Assembly (NCBI GenBank): GCA_004352715.1
Contig: SCFE01000016.1
Span: 2,500,933 to 2,564,932 of the forward strand
Direction: 5' to 3'
Length of the DNA: 64,000 nucleotides
Source: Hofstenia miamia
Taxonomy: Eukaryota > Xenacoelomorpha > Acoela
The notes under the pieces were generated by a model. It did not search any database and was not told the DNA's origin. It was given only the letters and a program-made list of their open reading frames with translations. The position numbers and the translations under genes are program-made. Of the stretch, positions 11,248-21,733 are shown piece after piece (positions within the stretch are counted from its first letter, which is position 1; each line of letters begins with the position of its first letter).

Positions 11248-12456
11248 GTCGCATGACCGTACAAATGCGAGAGTGGTTTCCAGAAAACAATGGAGTTTTT
11301 CAACATGACCGGGCTCCATGCCACACAGCTCGTGTGTGCAGTCGCATGACCGTACAAATGCGAGAGTGGTTTCCAGAAAACAATGGAGTTTTTCAACATG
11401 ACCGGGCTCCATGCCACACAGCTCGTGTGTGAAGTCGCATGACCGTACAAATGCGAGAGTGGTTTCCAGAAAACAATGGAGTTTTTCAACATGACCGGGC
11501 TCCATGCCACACAGCTCGTGTGTGAAGTCGCATGACCGTACAAATGCGAGAGTGGTTTCCAGAAAACAATGGAGTTTTTCAACATGACCGGGCTCCATGC
11601 CACACAGCTCGTGTGTGAAGTCGCATGACCGTACAAATGCGAGAGTGGTTTCCAGAAAACAATGGAGTTTTTCAACATGACCGGGCTCCATGCCACACAG
11701 CTCGTGTGTGAAGTCGCATGACCGTACAAATGCGAGAGTGGTTTCCAGAAAACAATGGAGTTTTTCAACATGACCGGGCTCCATGCCACACAGCTCGTGT
11801 GTGAAGTCGCATGACCGTACAAATGCGAGAGTGGTTTCCAGAAAACAATGGAGTTTTTCAACATGACCGGGCTCCATGCCACACAGCTCGTGTGTGAAGT
11901 CGCATGACCGTACAAATGCGAGAGTGGTTTCCAGAAAACAATGGAGTTTTTCAACATGACCGGGCTCCATGCCACACAGCTCGTGTGTGAAGTCGCATGA
12001 CCGTACAAATGCGAGAGTGGTTTCCAGAAAACAATGGAGTTTTTCAACATGACCGGGCTCCATGCCACACAGCTCGTGTGTGAAGTCGCATGACCGTACA
12101 AATGCGAGAGTGGTTTCCAGAAAACAATGGAGTTTTTCAACATGACCGGGCTCCATGCCACACAGCTCGTGTGTGAAGTCGCATGACCGTACAAATGCGA
12201 GAGTGGTTTCCAGAAAACAATGGAGTTTTTCAACATGACCGGGCTCCATGCCACACAGCTCGTGTGTGAAGTCGCATGACCGTACAAATGCGAGAGTGGT
12301 TTCCAGAAAACAATGGAGTTTTTCAACATGACCGGGCTCCATGCCACACAGCTCGTGTGTGCAGTCGCATGACCGTACAAATGCGAGAGTGGTTTCCAGA
12401 AAACAATGGAGTTTTTCAACATGACTGGGCTCCATGCCACACAGCTCGTGTATGCA
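11248..12456 (+). repeat. 13 tandem copies of a 93-bp unit from the Tc1 catalytic region
   Basis: Units begin at 11248, 11341, 11434 and so on to 12364, with an exact 93-base period and almost no divergence. Each unit is 31 codons long in the transposase frame and encodes EWFPENNGVFQHDRAPCHTA, which contains the second catalytic Asp of the D-D34-E triad. Ten of the 13 unit ends carry TGA where the first, twelfth and thirteenth have TGC (Cys), so the frame cannot be translated through the array. The uniformity points to recent expansion or gene conversion. Copy number may differ among individuals. Confidence 0.9.
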
Positions 12457-12722
12457 GTAAGTATCTTGAAGAAGAGGGGCTTACGGTTTTGGATTGGCCC
12501 AGTAACGCGCCTGATTTAAACCCAATTGAAAACCTATGGGGAATAATAAAAAAGAAGCTGCAAAGCAATACCATCACGTCTAAAAAGGAGCTTATCGCTG
12601 AAGTGATACGTGTTTGGCATCGCGATGTGTCAACTTCGAAATACATTGCAAACTTAATCGATTCAATGCCAAGAAGAATTCAAAGTGTCATTGACTTGAA
12701 AGGTGACTTCACAAACTATTAA
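12276..12722 (+). pseudogene. Tc1-type transposase, C-terminal half
   Basis: This open frame starts in the twelfth repeat unit. It carries QHDRAPCHTAR or QHDWAPCHTAR, then KYLEEEGLTVLDWPSNAPDL, then NPIENLWGIIKKKL. The catalytic Asp and Glu are separated by 34 residues, the D34E spacing of Tc1 elements. It ends with SMPRRIQSVIDLKGDFTNY and a stop. A full transposase of about 340 residues would bind the terminal repeats and move the element in the nucleus; here the DNA-binding domains and first Asp are missing. Confidence 0.85.
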
Positions 12723-13136
12723 AGCCTTTTTTGTAATAGAGTGTGAAATCTTGGAAAAAATTATTAGTTTTTGAAATTTATGACTTATAAACACAAAATT
12801 TCAATATTAGTTAAAATAACAAAAACAATTAAATCTTTGAGACGTATAAAAAGCGGTGTATTTAATAATATGAACCGAGCTGTATATATATATATATATA
12901 TATAATGATAATTTTCTAAGGCTTAGCATATTCCATATAAAAATAAATTTATTTAAAACTAGAAAGCACTCGGAGAGCACAGACCTCCGCCATGCAGCTT
13001 GTTAGCATAATAATGGTTTCAAGTTTATTTTTAAATCTGTAAATTTAAATTCAATAATGTCCAAACAGAATGCTGCCATTGTGCAGCCTAAAGATGAGTC
13101 AATTGATATACCATTTATTTGTTGGTACATATAAGG

Positions 13137-13180
13137 GTGGACATGGGTACAAATTTTTCCACCCAACCCAGCCCGCACTC
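13137..13180. repeat. short dispersed repeat shared with 14604-14641
   Basis: The words catgggtacaaatttttcca and cccaacccagc occur here and again near 14606, in the same orientation. Here the block also has gggtgga and tccaccc as a small inverted pair. The 14.6-kb copy continues into sequence rich in ACCCGC and CACCC up to about 15000. It probably marks a miniature element, but I could not define both ends. Confidence 0.4.
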
Positions 13181-13184
13181 GCGG

Positions 13185-13512
13185 CGTAATTTATCTTTGT
13201 TATTATAATCTTTAAGCTTAGTTTCAACCATATCCATTGGAAAAGGTGCCATTGTTGGGCTTAATGGAGAGCCCATTGCCATTCCATCAGTTTGACAATA
13301 TGTTTGTTTATTGAACATTTGTGCAAGATAATCGCAATAATGTGCACTAAGTGTTGATTGAAATAGGCAATTTTGTAGGATCTATGTTTTGCAATGTGAT
13401 CAATTGTTTCTTCTACCGAGATATTCGTAAATAATGATTTTACATCAAAACTAACAATGTAATTTTTCGATATTGGTTGTGATTTATTTATTTTCTTAAT
13501 TTTTTCTAAAAT
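13185..13512 (-). pseudogene. Penelope-like reverse transcriptase fragment
   Basis: Minus-strand reading gives KSLFTNISVEETIDHIAKH, then after a frame change NKQTYCQTDGMAMGSPLSPT. These are the 'SLFTNIP' and 'GMAMGSPLSP' blocks typical of the Penelope-like and related retroelement RT family. The fragment meets the large gap (13523-14061) on its upstream side and a short repeat at 13137-13180 on the other. The RT would copy element RNA at a target nick; this copy is broken by frame changes and truncation. The catalytic YxDD block is not visible. Confidence 0.65.
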
Positions 13513-14061
13513 ATATATATATNNNNNNNNNNNNNNNNNNNNNNNNNNNNNNNNNNNNNNNNNNNNNNNNNNNNNNNNNNNNNNNNNNNNNNNNNNNNNN
13601 NNNNNNNNNNNNNNNNNNNNNNNNNNNNNNNNNNNNNNNNNNNNNNNNNNNNNNNNNNNNNNNNNNNNNNNNNNNNNNNNNNNNNNNNNNNNNNNNNNNN
13701 NNNNNNNNNNNNNNNNNNNNNNNNNNNNNNNNNNNNNNNNNNNNNNNNNNNNNNNNNNNNNNNNNNNNNNNNNNNNNNNNNNNNNNNNNNNNNNNNNNNN
13801 NNNNNNNNNNNNNNNNNNNNNNNNNNNNNNNNNNNNNNNNNNNNNNNNNNNNNNNNNNNNNNNNNNNNNNNNNNNNNNNNNNNNNNNNNNNNNNNNNNNN
13901 NNNNNNNNNNNNNNNNNNNNNNNNNNNNNNNNNNNNNNNNNNNNNNNNNNNNNNNNNNNNNNNNNNNNNNNNNNNNNNNNNNNNNNNNNNNNNNNNNNNN
14001 NNNNNNNNNNNNNNNNNNNNNNNNNNNNNNNNNNNNNNNNNNNNNNNNNNNNNNNNNNNNN

Positions 14062-14604
14062 GGCCGAGCTTCGTGAGAGGGTTGCGCCTCTCTACAGCTT
14101 TCGCCAACCAAGGCTACTAACTGAGGTAACTCGTGAGCACCTACCGTCTGCCTGTTATAAAGTTCCTGATTATTTTGGAGATGTTTGTTAACACTTGAGT
14201 GCAAAGCACCAAGTGACGTCCTAAAATCTCCGTAACTTAGAATGTCGGATCATAACTAAAACCCATGACAGAGCAAAGCTCCCTCATAGGTAAGGCCCAG
14301 CAAATGCTGGCCTAGGCCTATCTAGAGGCCAGAGACAGAGGAAAATCCTCTGTATAACTGCCCTCGTAGACGCACTCTACGGCTCTGGGCATAGACGTCG
14401 CCGTCTGCTCCACAGAACAGCCAGTCTCACATCATTATCACCGCCCCCATATGTGCAAAGCACCCATGGTTGCACCTTCTTATACCCTATTGTTTAACGT
14501 CCACTCTAGGTTCGGGACTCCGCAAAGCGACGCGCCCATCAAGTATTGGCTCAGCGNAGGTTACTCTCTAGGACGATTCAGGCATAGCCCTTTCGGTTCC
14601 CAGG
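14062..14604. other. GC-rich island of unknown identity beside the gap
   Basis: Between the 539-base gap and the ACCCGC-rich repeat lies DNA clearly richer in G+C than its surroundings. It includes a hairpin-forming gcccagcaaatgctggcctaggc near 14306. It contains a single-N join at 14557. Open frames across it are not convincing. A weak T-loop-like ggttcgggactcc at 14510 made me consider a tRNA-derived SINE, but I could not fold the rest. It may be a different mobile element or a foreign contig. Confidence 0.4.
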
Positions 14605-15002
14605 ACATGGGTACAAATTTTTCCACCCAACCCAGCGCGCACCCGACCCGCACTTACAGTTTTCCATTATCATATCCGCATTTTGTACGTAGTTTCTATA
14701 AGGTATTACCTGTTATTTGGATTAATACATCCGCTGAGATGCGCGCGCGGTGCAAACTGTAAAATCATAATTATTGATACGTACCATAGTTTCCGTAAGG
14801 TGTTACTTTAATATTTGGATAATTAACACTTTCCGCTGAGATGCATGCCAATTATTTAGTGTTTTGCTATTTTTGCACCTGAATGTTCTAACCGCAATAC
14901 TACCCGCATATTTTTTGTGTATACCCACCCCATAACCGCACCTGCATTTATAACAAAAGTCATAACCCACCCGCACCCAAAACCGCGCGGATTCGTTCCG
15001 TT

Positions 15003-15430
15003 GGTATAATTTTGATTATATGTTCAATAGCTTCTTTAACAGGAATGTTGGTAAATAATGATTTTGCGTCAAGGCTTGCTTACGAAATCTTCAAGTTATA
15101 TTTTTTGGGAATAAATGGCTTTAAAATATTATTTAGTTCTTTAGATAGATTATAGAGCTTAAAACTGGTCGCATAGATGCTTTTTCTTTGTTTTCTTTAG
15201 TAAGCCGTATATTCTTGCTGGTACATTTTCTGTTCTTGTTTTTTCATAAAATTCTTTTGATATTAGATTTTTTTTGCATTAAGCAGCTTAATGTGGTATT
15301 TACTCTTTCCTCTTCTTTGAAAAAAGACTTAGTTACACCTTGGTAATTTAGCTGTTTAAATTTTATCATGTTGGATTTCATTTATTTTTTTAGCATAGTA
15401 GTCTTTATCACATATAAAAGTACCATTACC
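15003..15430 (-). pseudogene. second Penelope-like RT fragment (upstream part of RT)
   Basis: The minus strand reads NGTFICDKDYYAKKINEIQ and, further on, PARIYGLLKKTKKKHL. It ends with ASLDAKSFTNIPVKEAIEHI. These correspond in order to the 'DK-x-Y' block, the 'P-R-IYGLPKIHK' block and the 'SLFTNIPV' block of Penelope-like RTs. Stops and frame changes run through it. Because its last block overlaps the same block in the 13.2-13.5 kb fragment, these are two separate copies in the same orientation, not one interrupted copy. Confidence 0.65.
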
Positions 15431-15454
15431 ATTTATCAAAGCGAATTATATATA

Positions 15455-16300
15455 TATATATATCAAAGAGCACATCAATGGCCATTTAACATCTCTATTG
15501 AACCTTAACCATTCATTTACGCTACCGATGTCTATCATGTGGAAAAAGAATTGCAATGCAGCATCTTATTACAATGTGTAGTAGTCCTATACAAAGATAT
15601 ATACCTGTTGAACTCATCAACATAGCCCATTCCACTATTGTAAGCAGAAACAATTTTCGGACAACTGACTTCAACATTTTTGCGTAGTTTTGAATCAAAA
15701 CGGTTTACTGCTTCCACTGATTGACCACCAATATAAGTAGACATCAATGTAACTGTTCTATTGTCGTACCACTTTCCACATGCTATTTCAATGCCATCCT
15801 TATTGCAATGCGCTTCGTCAAAAGTTCCCCGACCTTGTTTTTATAAGTCTTTATCACTTCGTAGACATAAATTTGGTGCTCTATTAACTCTTACCGTACC
15901 AATACTTGATATGCATTTTAAGCCAAATATATTTGAAGAAGGCCAGAACTAAGCCAATTTTCAAAAACTAGACGATAATTTTGAAATTCTAGAACATTTG
16001 CAGTTTTGATTAATCTAATGATTACTTGGCCAGATTTTCTAACACCTTCGACATCTGAAACATTTTGAGATTTTTCCAGTTGATGTTAAAAACCCCTACT
16101 GCCTAAAATTAAACTTGTTCGCATCGATCTCTTATCATTACATTAGCGGCCTGACTAATACAAGTTCTTGAAGCCCAAAAATGCCGCGATAATGGAAGCT
16201 TTACTAATGACATTAACATAACTGCTCCAATAAATACTTTAAGTTCAGCGATTCTCAAAACAAAATAGAATTAACGTTAAGCTCATGAGCTCTTAGGTTA
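15455..16300 (-). pseudogene. piggyBac transposase, central and C-terminal part
   Basis: Read on the minus strand in several frames, in order: IAELKVFIGAVMLMSLVKLP (the 'ELkxFlGi' block); VRKSGQVIIRLIKTAN, then FENWLSSGLLQIYLA; the 'GTVRVNR' block; RGTFDEAHCNKDGIEIACGK, then WYDNRTVTLMSTYIGG; CPKIVSAYNSGMGYVDEFNR; and finally MIDIGSVNEWLRFNRDVKWP. All are diagnostic DDE_Tnp_1_7 blocks in the right order. At least two stops and two or more frame changes show it is dead. It is a different piece from the N-terminal fragment at 0.5-1.5 kb and could be a second copy. Confidence 0.75.
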
Positions 16301-16800
16301 GAACGGTTAGAAACATCTCCCATTGAGAAAAACAATTCAGTTCCTCTTCTCACGATTTTTAACTGCAATATGGTTGAACAATTTAATTGTCGTCGCACGA
16401 AAGACATTTCATCATTTATCAAGCATTATTTACGAGAGAACGGATAGGGTTTCAAAGCAAAATCAATTCGACTTCACAATCTACCTGATGATCCTAACTT
16501 AGTTTGTGCTAACTAAAGGACAAACTTCATAAGCCCGATTATCTTATGCATTTAACGCCTACATCGTTCATTATGCAAATTTTCAAAAAAAATTAGTACA
16601 CTATTCAACTTAAGGAGGAAAATTGTAGTAGTCTCAATTGATGATGTCTTTCTCTGCCGATGTCCTTCATTTAGTACAAACTTATTAATGAGTTTATATA
16701 ATGACTAATTTCAGATAACGTTTCAATTAAATGTACACTTCAAAGCCCTGTAAGATTTTTTGCACAACAATTTTATTTGATGCAACATATACATGTACAA

Positions 16801-16841
<41 letters not shown>

Positions 16842-17938
16842 CATATTTATGCATTTTATGAATAGTGAAAATATATATAATAAGTATACGGTAACATTCC
16901 AATTTTATGTAGTTTGAAAATTGATTATATAAATATTAATTTTTCAGAATCTTACTTTAAAAAAAATTATAAAATAATGGATTTATGATCATTTTTAAGT
17001 TTGTCCTATATATAGGCGTTCGGCAGTTTAAGGTTAAAAGTTTTAAAATCAAATGTACGAGAATTATATATATTGTACAGACTATGTATTTTGTTAACGG
17101 AATCATATTTAATATTCATTTTTATATCATAGTTGTAGATGCAATGAGAATGTAAATATTCAATCATAAAACATTGTTTCATTTATTGACATTCTGATGC
17201 AGTCCTTTCAAACCCATTTTATATATAAGGCGTTCTTTAAAGTTTGGTTTGAATATATTCAATTTTAAACTTTGGAAATCACGTATCTTTATTAAAAGCT
17301 GTAAGATTTTTGCAAATTTACACACGGATGCTTAAAACAACGTTTATATTGGCTAATTAGATCATTTTATAGCATTTTAACATAAAAAACTTGTGTATAT
17401 TATTTTCAAAATTTATGTGTGCTTGCATTAGTTGCCGGTGTTACTCATATTTTTATATAGTCAATGTCAATGGAAACGCCCTCTCTACCCCATATTGACT
17501 CCTATGTTTGTCTCCTAAACCTTTTCCCTGCTCAAGTTTGCAATCACTAAGTAAAAGAGGATAGTATGGACGAGGGTTCTGCTGGATCGCCTAGTCCCAG
17601 TTCCACGGGGCTACTAATTTTGCACCAAGAACCTCAATGGGACTTGATCCAAAAATGAAGGATCTTGAACCATGGATTTTAGAATATTACTCGTAATTTT
17701 TGTAAAATTTGGTCAAAATAGAAGTTATGGTGTGTGACCAAAAATTTCATGGGGCGGGGTTGGGCTCAAATAAAATGGGACTGCGATCTGTTGTGCCCAC
17801 AGATATATAGTAGGGACAGCCGCACTCATCACACTATGTGTCCCTTCAAAGACCACTCCCTGGGGATAGGCTGTCATCATTTAAAATTGTTATAATCCAT
17901 CCAGTAATTTAACAATGCATAGGTAACATAGTCAGCAG
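16301..17938. other. noncoding stretch, TA microsatellite near 16807-16836
   Basis: No gene recognised. A TA run lies near 16807. A short frame beginning ATGGACGAGGGTTCTGCTGG near 17566 has a gene-like start but runs only briefly and has no partner exon that I can see. Confidence 0.4.
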
Positions 17939-18025
17939 CAGACTTGTCAACGAGCCGACATTTCCAAGCTCGGATCGGCTCGACTCGGCAAAGCTCGTTA
18001 GAAGTTCGGCTCGTTGACAAGTCTG
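17939..18025 (+). mobile_element. 87-bp fold-back copy of the GAGCC hAT family
   Basis: It starts cagacttgtcaacgagccga and ends tcggctcgttgacaagtctg, the perfect complement. The flanking 8-bp duplication GTCAGCAG is perfect (17931-17938 and 18026-18033). The interior keeps only GAGCC-like words and lacks the central AT-rich section of the longer copies. It is an extreme deletion derivative that still looks to have moved as a unit. Confidence 0.9.
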
Positions 18026-18033
18026 GTCAGCAG

Positions 18034-18795
18034 AAGCTCTCATTAATATGTATGTATATAACGATAGACTATGATATAACAAGTTAATATGATTGCTAAT
18101 TTTTTTTATAAATGTTTATTTTTGCGTCCATTTTTGAATGTTTTGTCAATTAATGTAATATAAAAGGATTTGCAATTCTAGTGCTGCTTTTTCTTTATTG
18201 CTGTTTTTGAGAAATGGTCGGTTTGAAAAACGCTAGACGACGTGCTAATGACCAATTGGCATTTTTACAATGTTTTATAGATTGACAAGGTTTATAAAGA
18301 ATTTCACATGAAGATGAATCGAATGGAGTTGCATTAAAAACTAAATGTTAATTTCCTTTTACGACAAACATATTGGATGAGCGGTCTCGCATTTCTGTGC
18401 CGGGATCAGTGCGCTGTATTTAAATGCTAGTTTCTCTATTTATTAAAATATTAGATAGTTGTTTGGCTTTGAATGTTATATTCTCATCACATTTCCAGAG
18501 GCAATTGGGAAAATAAACTGTCAGAAATGTATTCGATATTGAAATGATTTCCACTTTAATTTAGTCCTTGCTTTCAGCATTTCATCTCCCAACGTAAATT
18601 CAATGATTCATTTTATTTTATAAATTCTCCTCGCAACCCTCCAACTTTTAAACCGCTGAAAATCAATCCTTTCATTTTACGTTCACTGCACTGTTGTTTT
18701 GACAAATTGATAGTTTGATTCGGACCTGCGTACGTGTGCTATTTCGCTTGAACTTGTTTTCCAGCTCAAAACTTGTGAATCCAAGTTCACTCATT
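18034..18795. other. noncoding, nothing recognised
   Basis: AT-rich DNA with no recognisable exon, RNA or element. Confidence 0.5.
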
Positions 18796-19071
18796 CAGGG
18801 CCGGGCCAGGGGGCCATGGCCCTCCCTTTTGGGCCACTGTGCCCCCTTTTCTCTTGCCATCCTGGATACAAAACTACATAGTATTAATTCTAATATTCTG
18901 TAACTAAGTTAGTGAATATCTTTTAGTTGAAATATACATAATACTAATGCCATTCTATTAAAAAATTCAATGAAAAAGTGTAAAACTATTTCATATGAGT
19001 AAAACTAAAATTAATTTGAGCTTTGCGGGGCCATGGCCCCCCCTAAATTTCAAATGCAAGGCACGGGCCTG
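18796..19071. mobile_element. hAT-type miniature element, CAGGGCC family
   Basis: The left end is CAGGGCCGGGCC and the right end is GGCACGGGCCTG, imperfect complements. The 8-bp flanking duplication CACTCATT is perfect (18788-18795 and 19072-19079). Inner blocks gggggccatggccctccc and ggggccatggccccccc form a second inverted pair. No coding content. Termini and duplication length fit hAT. Confidence 0.85.
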
Positions 19072-19079
19072 CACTCATT

Positions 19080-21640
19080 ACTATATTTATTCGTTATATT
19101 TAGAAATTCCAATTTTCAAATCAAAGCCGCGCAAAATTATGTTGTGTAACTATTCAAAAAACAACCTGTGCATTTTTTTTATCGGAATGACTTGATATAG
19201 TTTCAGACACTTTGCTTGGATCGGCATATAAAACAGTCTCCGTAGAAACCCTTAACTTATTGCATCAGTAATCCATTGAATTCTTCTACTTTAAATTTTT
19301 ATTTTTCACTTAAAATTTGTAACTATTACTTTAACCCTGGCCAATCAACTTTGTCTCTACATTTTCAAACAATGTGTGTGAAGCCCTAAGATATGGAATA
19401 CTAGAGGTGACATCGGGTACCCGATTAAGCCTGACCTGATGTGTGTCGTGTTCGAATAGTAAGTATTCCGATCGGATCGCGTTCGGGTGCACGTTTACTT
19501 CACATTGTCAATATCTAATAGATACATCTATGCAAGGACGCGTGTAGATTTTTTGAAATAGACCACAATAATTTCTGGTATGGTTATGATCTTGTCACAA
19601 CCCTTTAAAATGGTCTCATTTTTTGAGATTGAATTCACTTTGATTTTCGGATATCTAATTGTTGCATCTAGAGTGCTAGAGGTAAATGTGTTAAGGCCTC
19701 TATTTTAACAACATTATCGAACTTTTAAAACGTTTCAAATAGTGAATTTTGAGATTTCTACTTGTTTTAAAATTATTAAGTAATTCTTCCACTACATTTC
19801 TTCCATCATTTAAAAGTCATTTAATAGTGGTATAACTATTTGCATTGAAAATTCAACCTAATTTTACTAAAAAAAGGAAACTTATGTAGTTAAATTTACA
19901 TCATTTTGTATATTTCCATATAAAATGCATATATAGTAGTTGTCACAATTCTTCTCTTCCATGGTATGTAATATTGTCCATGGAGCAGAATGTTGATCTC
20001 TACCCCACCCCACGAATTCGTCCATGCTCATTGTTCAGATAATAATGCGTTATAAAGTTTTTGGGGGGCAACAACTAACGTCAAATATTTTGTTTTCTAT
20101 AATTATAATGCCCCCCAAGACTCTTTTCGGTACACCATAGTCAAAGTTCGCGTGATATGAAAACCTCAATGAAAGAGGGCGCAATCTTGAATTATGCATT
20201 TTTACAGATTGTTGATATCGTAATTTGTTTGGGAATTATGAGCGTTTAAATGTTTTTAAGGAAACCATCAGATTGTAAAAATTGTTTGCTTTAATCGGGT
20301 AGAGAGGTATTTTCCACAGCTCAGTGTTTTCTCGTAGACGTTTTTCAGTAAAATTTCCAACATATCAAATAATTATATTTAGTTAATTAATGTGTATTTT
20401 CACAATAAAACCTGCAAACCTGGATATCGTGCTTCTAAATTTATTGAAGGCCTTATAGTTTTTTAATTGTACACTAGAGTATTTTCAATCTGTATAAATT
20501 TACGTCTATTAAAACGAATCTACTTAAACCAATTAAGTCCTAAATTATTTACTTAACCGATTAAATCCCAGTGATCTTTTAAAAGATCAGCTGTTTAAAG
20601 GTGCATATTTCATTAACCTTTAACAGCCTGGGGATTTTTTAAGAAATTTCATGATTCCATAAAAAAATTTAAACGCTTATAGCTCCAAAACGATTAAAGC
20701 TCTGCTCAATCTGAAAGGTCCACATGATAGAGGAGAGTCTCCTCTTTCTTTTTCGCTTTGTACCCTCCATGGCCTCAAAACCTTCTAAATACATTAACAC
20801 TAGGTATAGAGAGAACTTAAAGCTGTTTCAATAATACGTTTTAATAAAAATTTTCACCATTGCACTAAAGTATGTTCCCCAATAGACCTACCCATGCCCC
20901 AAGATTTTCAAATTTGGAAATGGGCTTGGAGAAAATTCTCTGTATATGTGGAAACCAATTTGCTCTTTAAAAAGGAAGCCAGGCTGTTTAAGGTTGAAGA
21001 CAGTCAAAATAATGTGTGAAAATTATCCATTCGAGTGTTTAAACTTCAACTTATCGAACGAAATACTGAAACCCTGAATACGTTTTTTCCAATTCCTTTA
21101 TTGACAAAAAAGAACCTATTGTTCTTTATTGCAAACAAAATTTAGTTATTTTCAATAAATTTGTTAAAATGTTCTGAAACTGATTAGTGTAAACTGTTGA
21201 GTTTCTGTTATATTGGTTGTGATGTGCAAAATATCACACAGCAACCATCATCCTGCACTAAGTGTTCACATGTGCACCAAGCATTCAAACAATAAAATGC
21301 ATTGCAATTAATTGTCTGCAAGATTTCCTTAAATCAATTATTTTATGGATTACCAATTAATTGGAAGTTTAATTCAATTCCAAGTCTTCTGTTTCCTTTA
21401 TTTATCCATTTTGATTTGATCAACGCTTATATTTATTTATTTTTCAATGTTTGTTTTAAATTTAATTTTATGGAAAATTTGGAAACTAATTTTTGGGTTT
21501 CGTCCATTCGTACTTTCATAACCAAATTTCTACCGCAAAACCCGTAAAACTTGCGTTTTGTTTACGTGACTGCAACGAAAAATATATGTTGAGAAGTTTA
21601 TCATAATTCAATGTTTGCTACTATTTAGGTACTAATTTTA
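19080..21640. other. noncoding, nothing firm
   Basis: AT-rich DNA without recognisable genes. A G-run ttttttggggggcaac near 20063 is followed by its near complement (ccccccaag) near 20113, which could be ends of a small unidentified element. I found no target duplication. Confidence 0.4.
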
Positions 21641-21673
21641 GTACCTTGAAGTGGGCCTGACTAAGATCAAAAA

Positions 21674-21733
21674 AACATTATTTTGAACGTTTAAAACGTT
21701 TTTTTGTAAAAAAAAATACACTTGCCAACCCTG
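21674..21733. mobile_element. remnant of the CAGGGTTGGCA hAT family (right end)
   Basis: The block tttgaacgtttaaaacgttt followed by aaatacacttgccaaccctg matches the right terminus of the element at 29312-29681: the tgccaaccctg end and the AACGTTTAAAAC inner word. The left terminus is not recognisable, so this is a truncated or internally deleted copy. Confidence 0.5.

Larger units (their letters stand above)
11137..12882 (+). mobile_element. Tc1/mariner element with expanded internal array
   Basis: The ends are inverted repeats: CAGCCCGGTTCATATTAATA at the left, and at the right the complement of CAGCTCGGTTCATATTATTA. Each is flanked by TA, the Tc1/mariner target duplication. Only the 3' half of a transposase gene is present. 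Between the left terminus and the array there are about 85 bases of unrelated DNA, so the N-terminal DNA-binding region and the first catalytic Asp are gone. The copy is non-autonomous. The similarity of the two ends suggests fairly recent activity. Confidence 0.85.

Noticed and set aside
11194-12440. Two minus-strand open frames of more than 400 codons with perfect 31-residue repeats
   Set aside because: They are antisense readings of the 93-bp Tc1 minisatellite; a repeat unit that is a multiple of three and lacks stops in those frames stays open however many times it is copied. The plus strand encodes the recognisable transposase.
11248-12456. CRISPR array
   Set aside because: Units are contiguous 93-bp copies with no unique spacers, and the genome is eukaryotic.
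13496-14204. Minus-strand frames of 200 or more codons across the gap
   Set aside because: Nearly all codons are N; the ends are TA repeat and the GC-rich island.
14500-14530. tRNA or tRNA-derived SINE suggested by ggttcgggactcc
   Set aside because: The T-loop-like word lacks a matching acceptor stem, D arm and anticodon arm at the right spacing.
14451-14762. 103-codon plus-strand frame in the GC-rich island
   Set aside because: It crosses a single-N join and runs into a dispersed repeat; no domain and no splice support.
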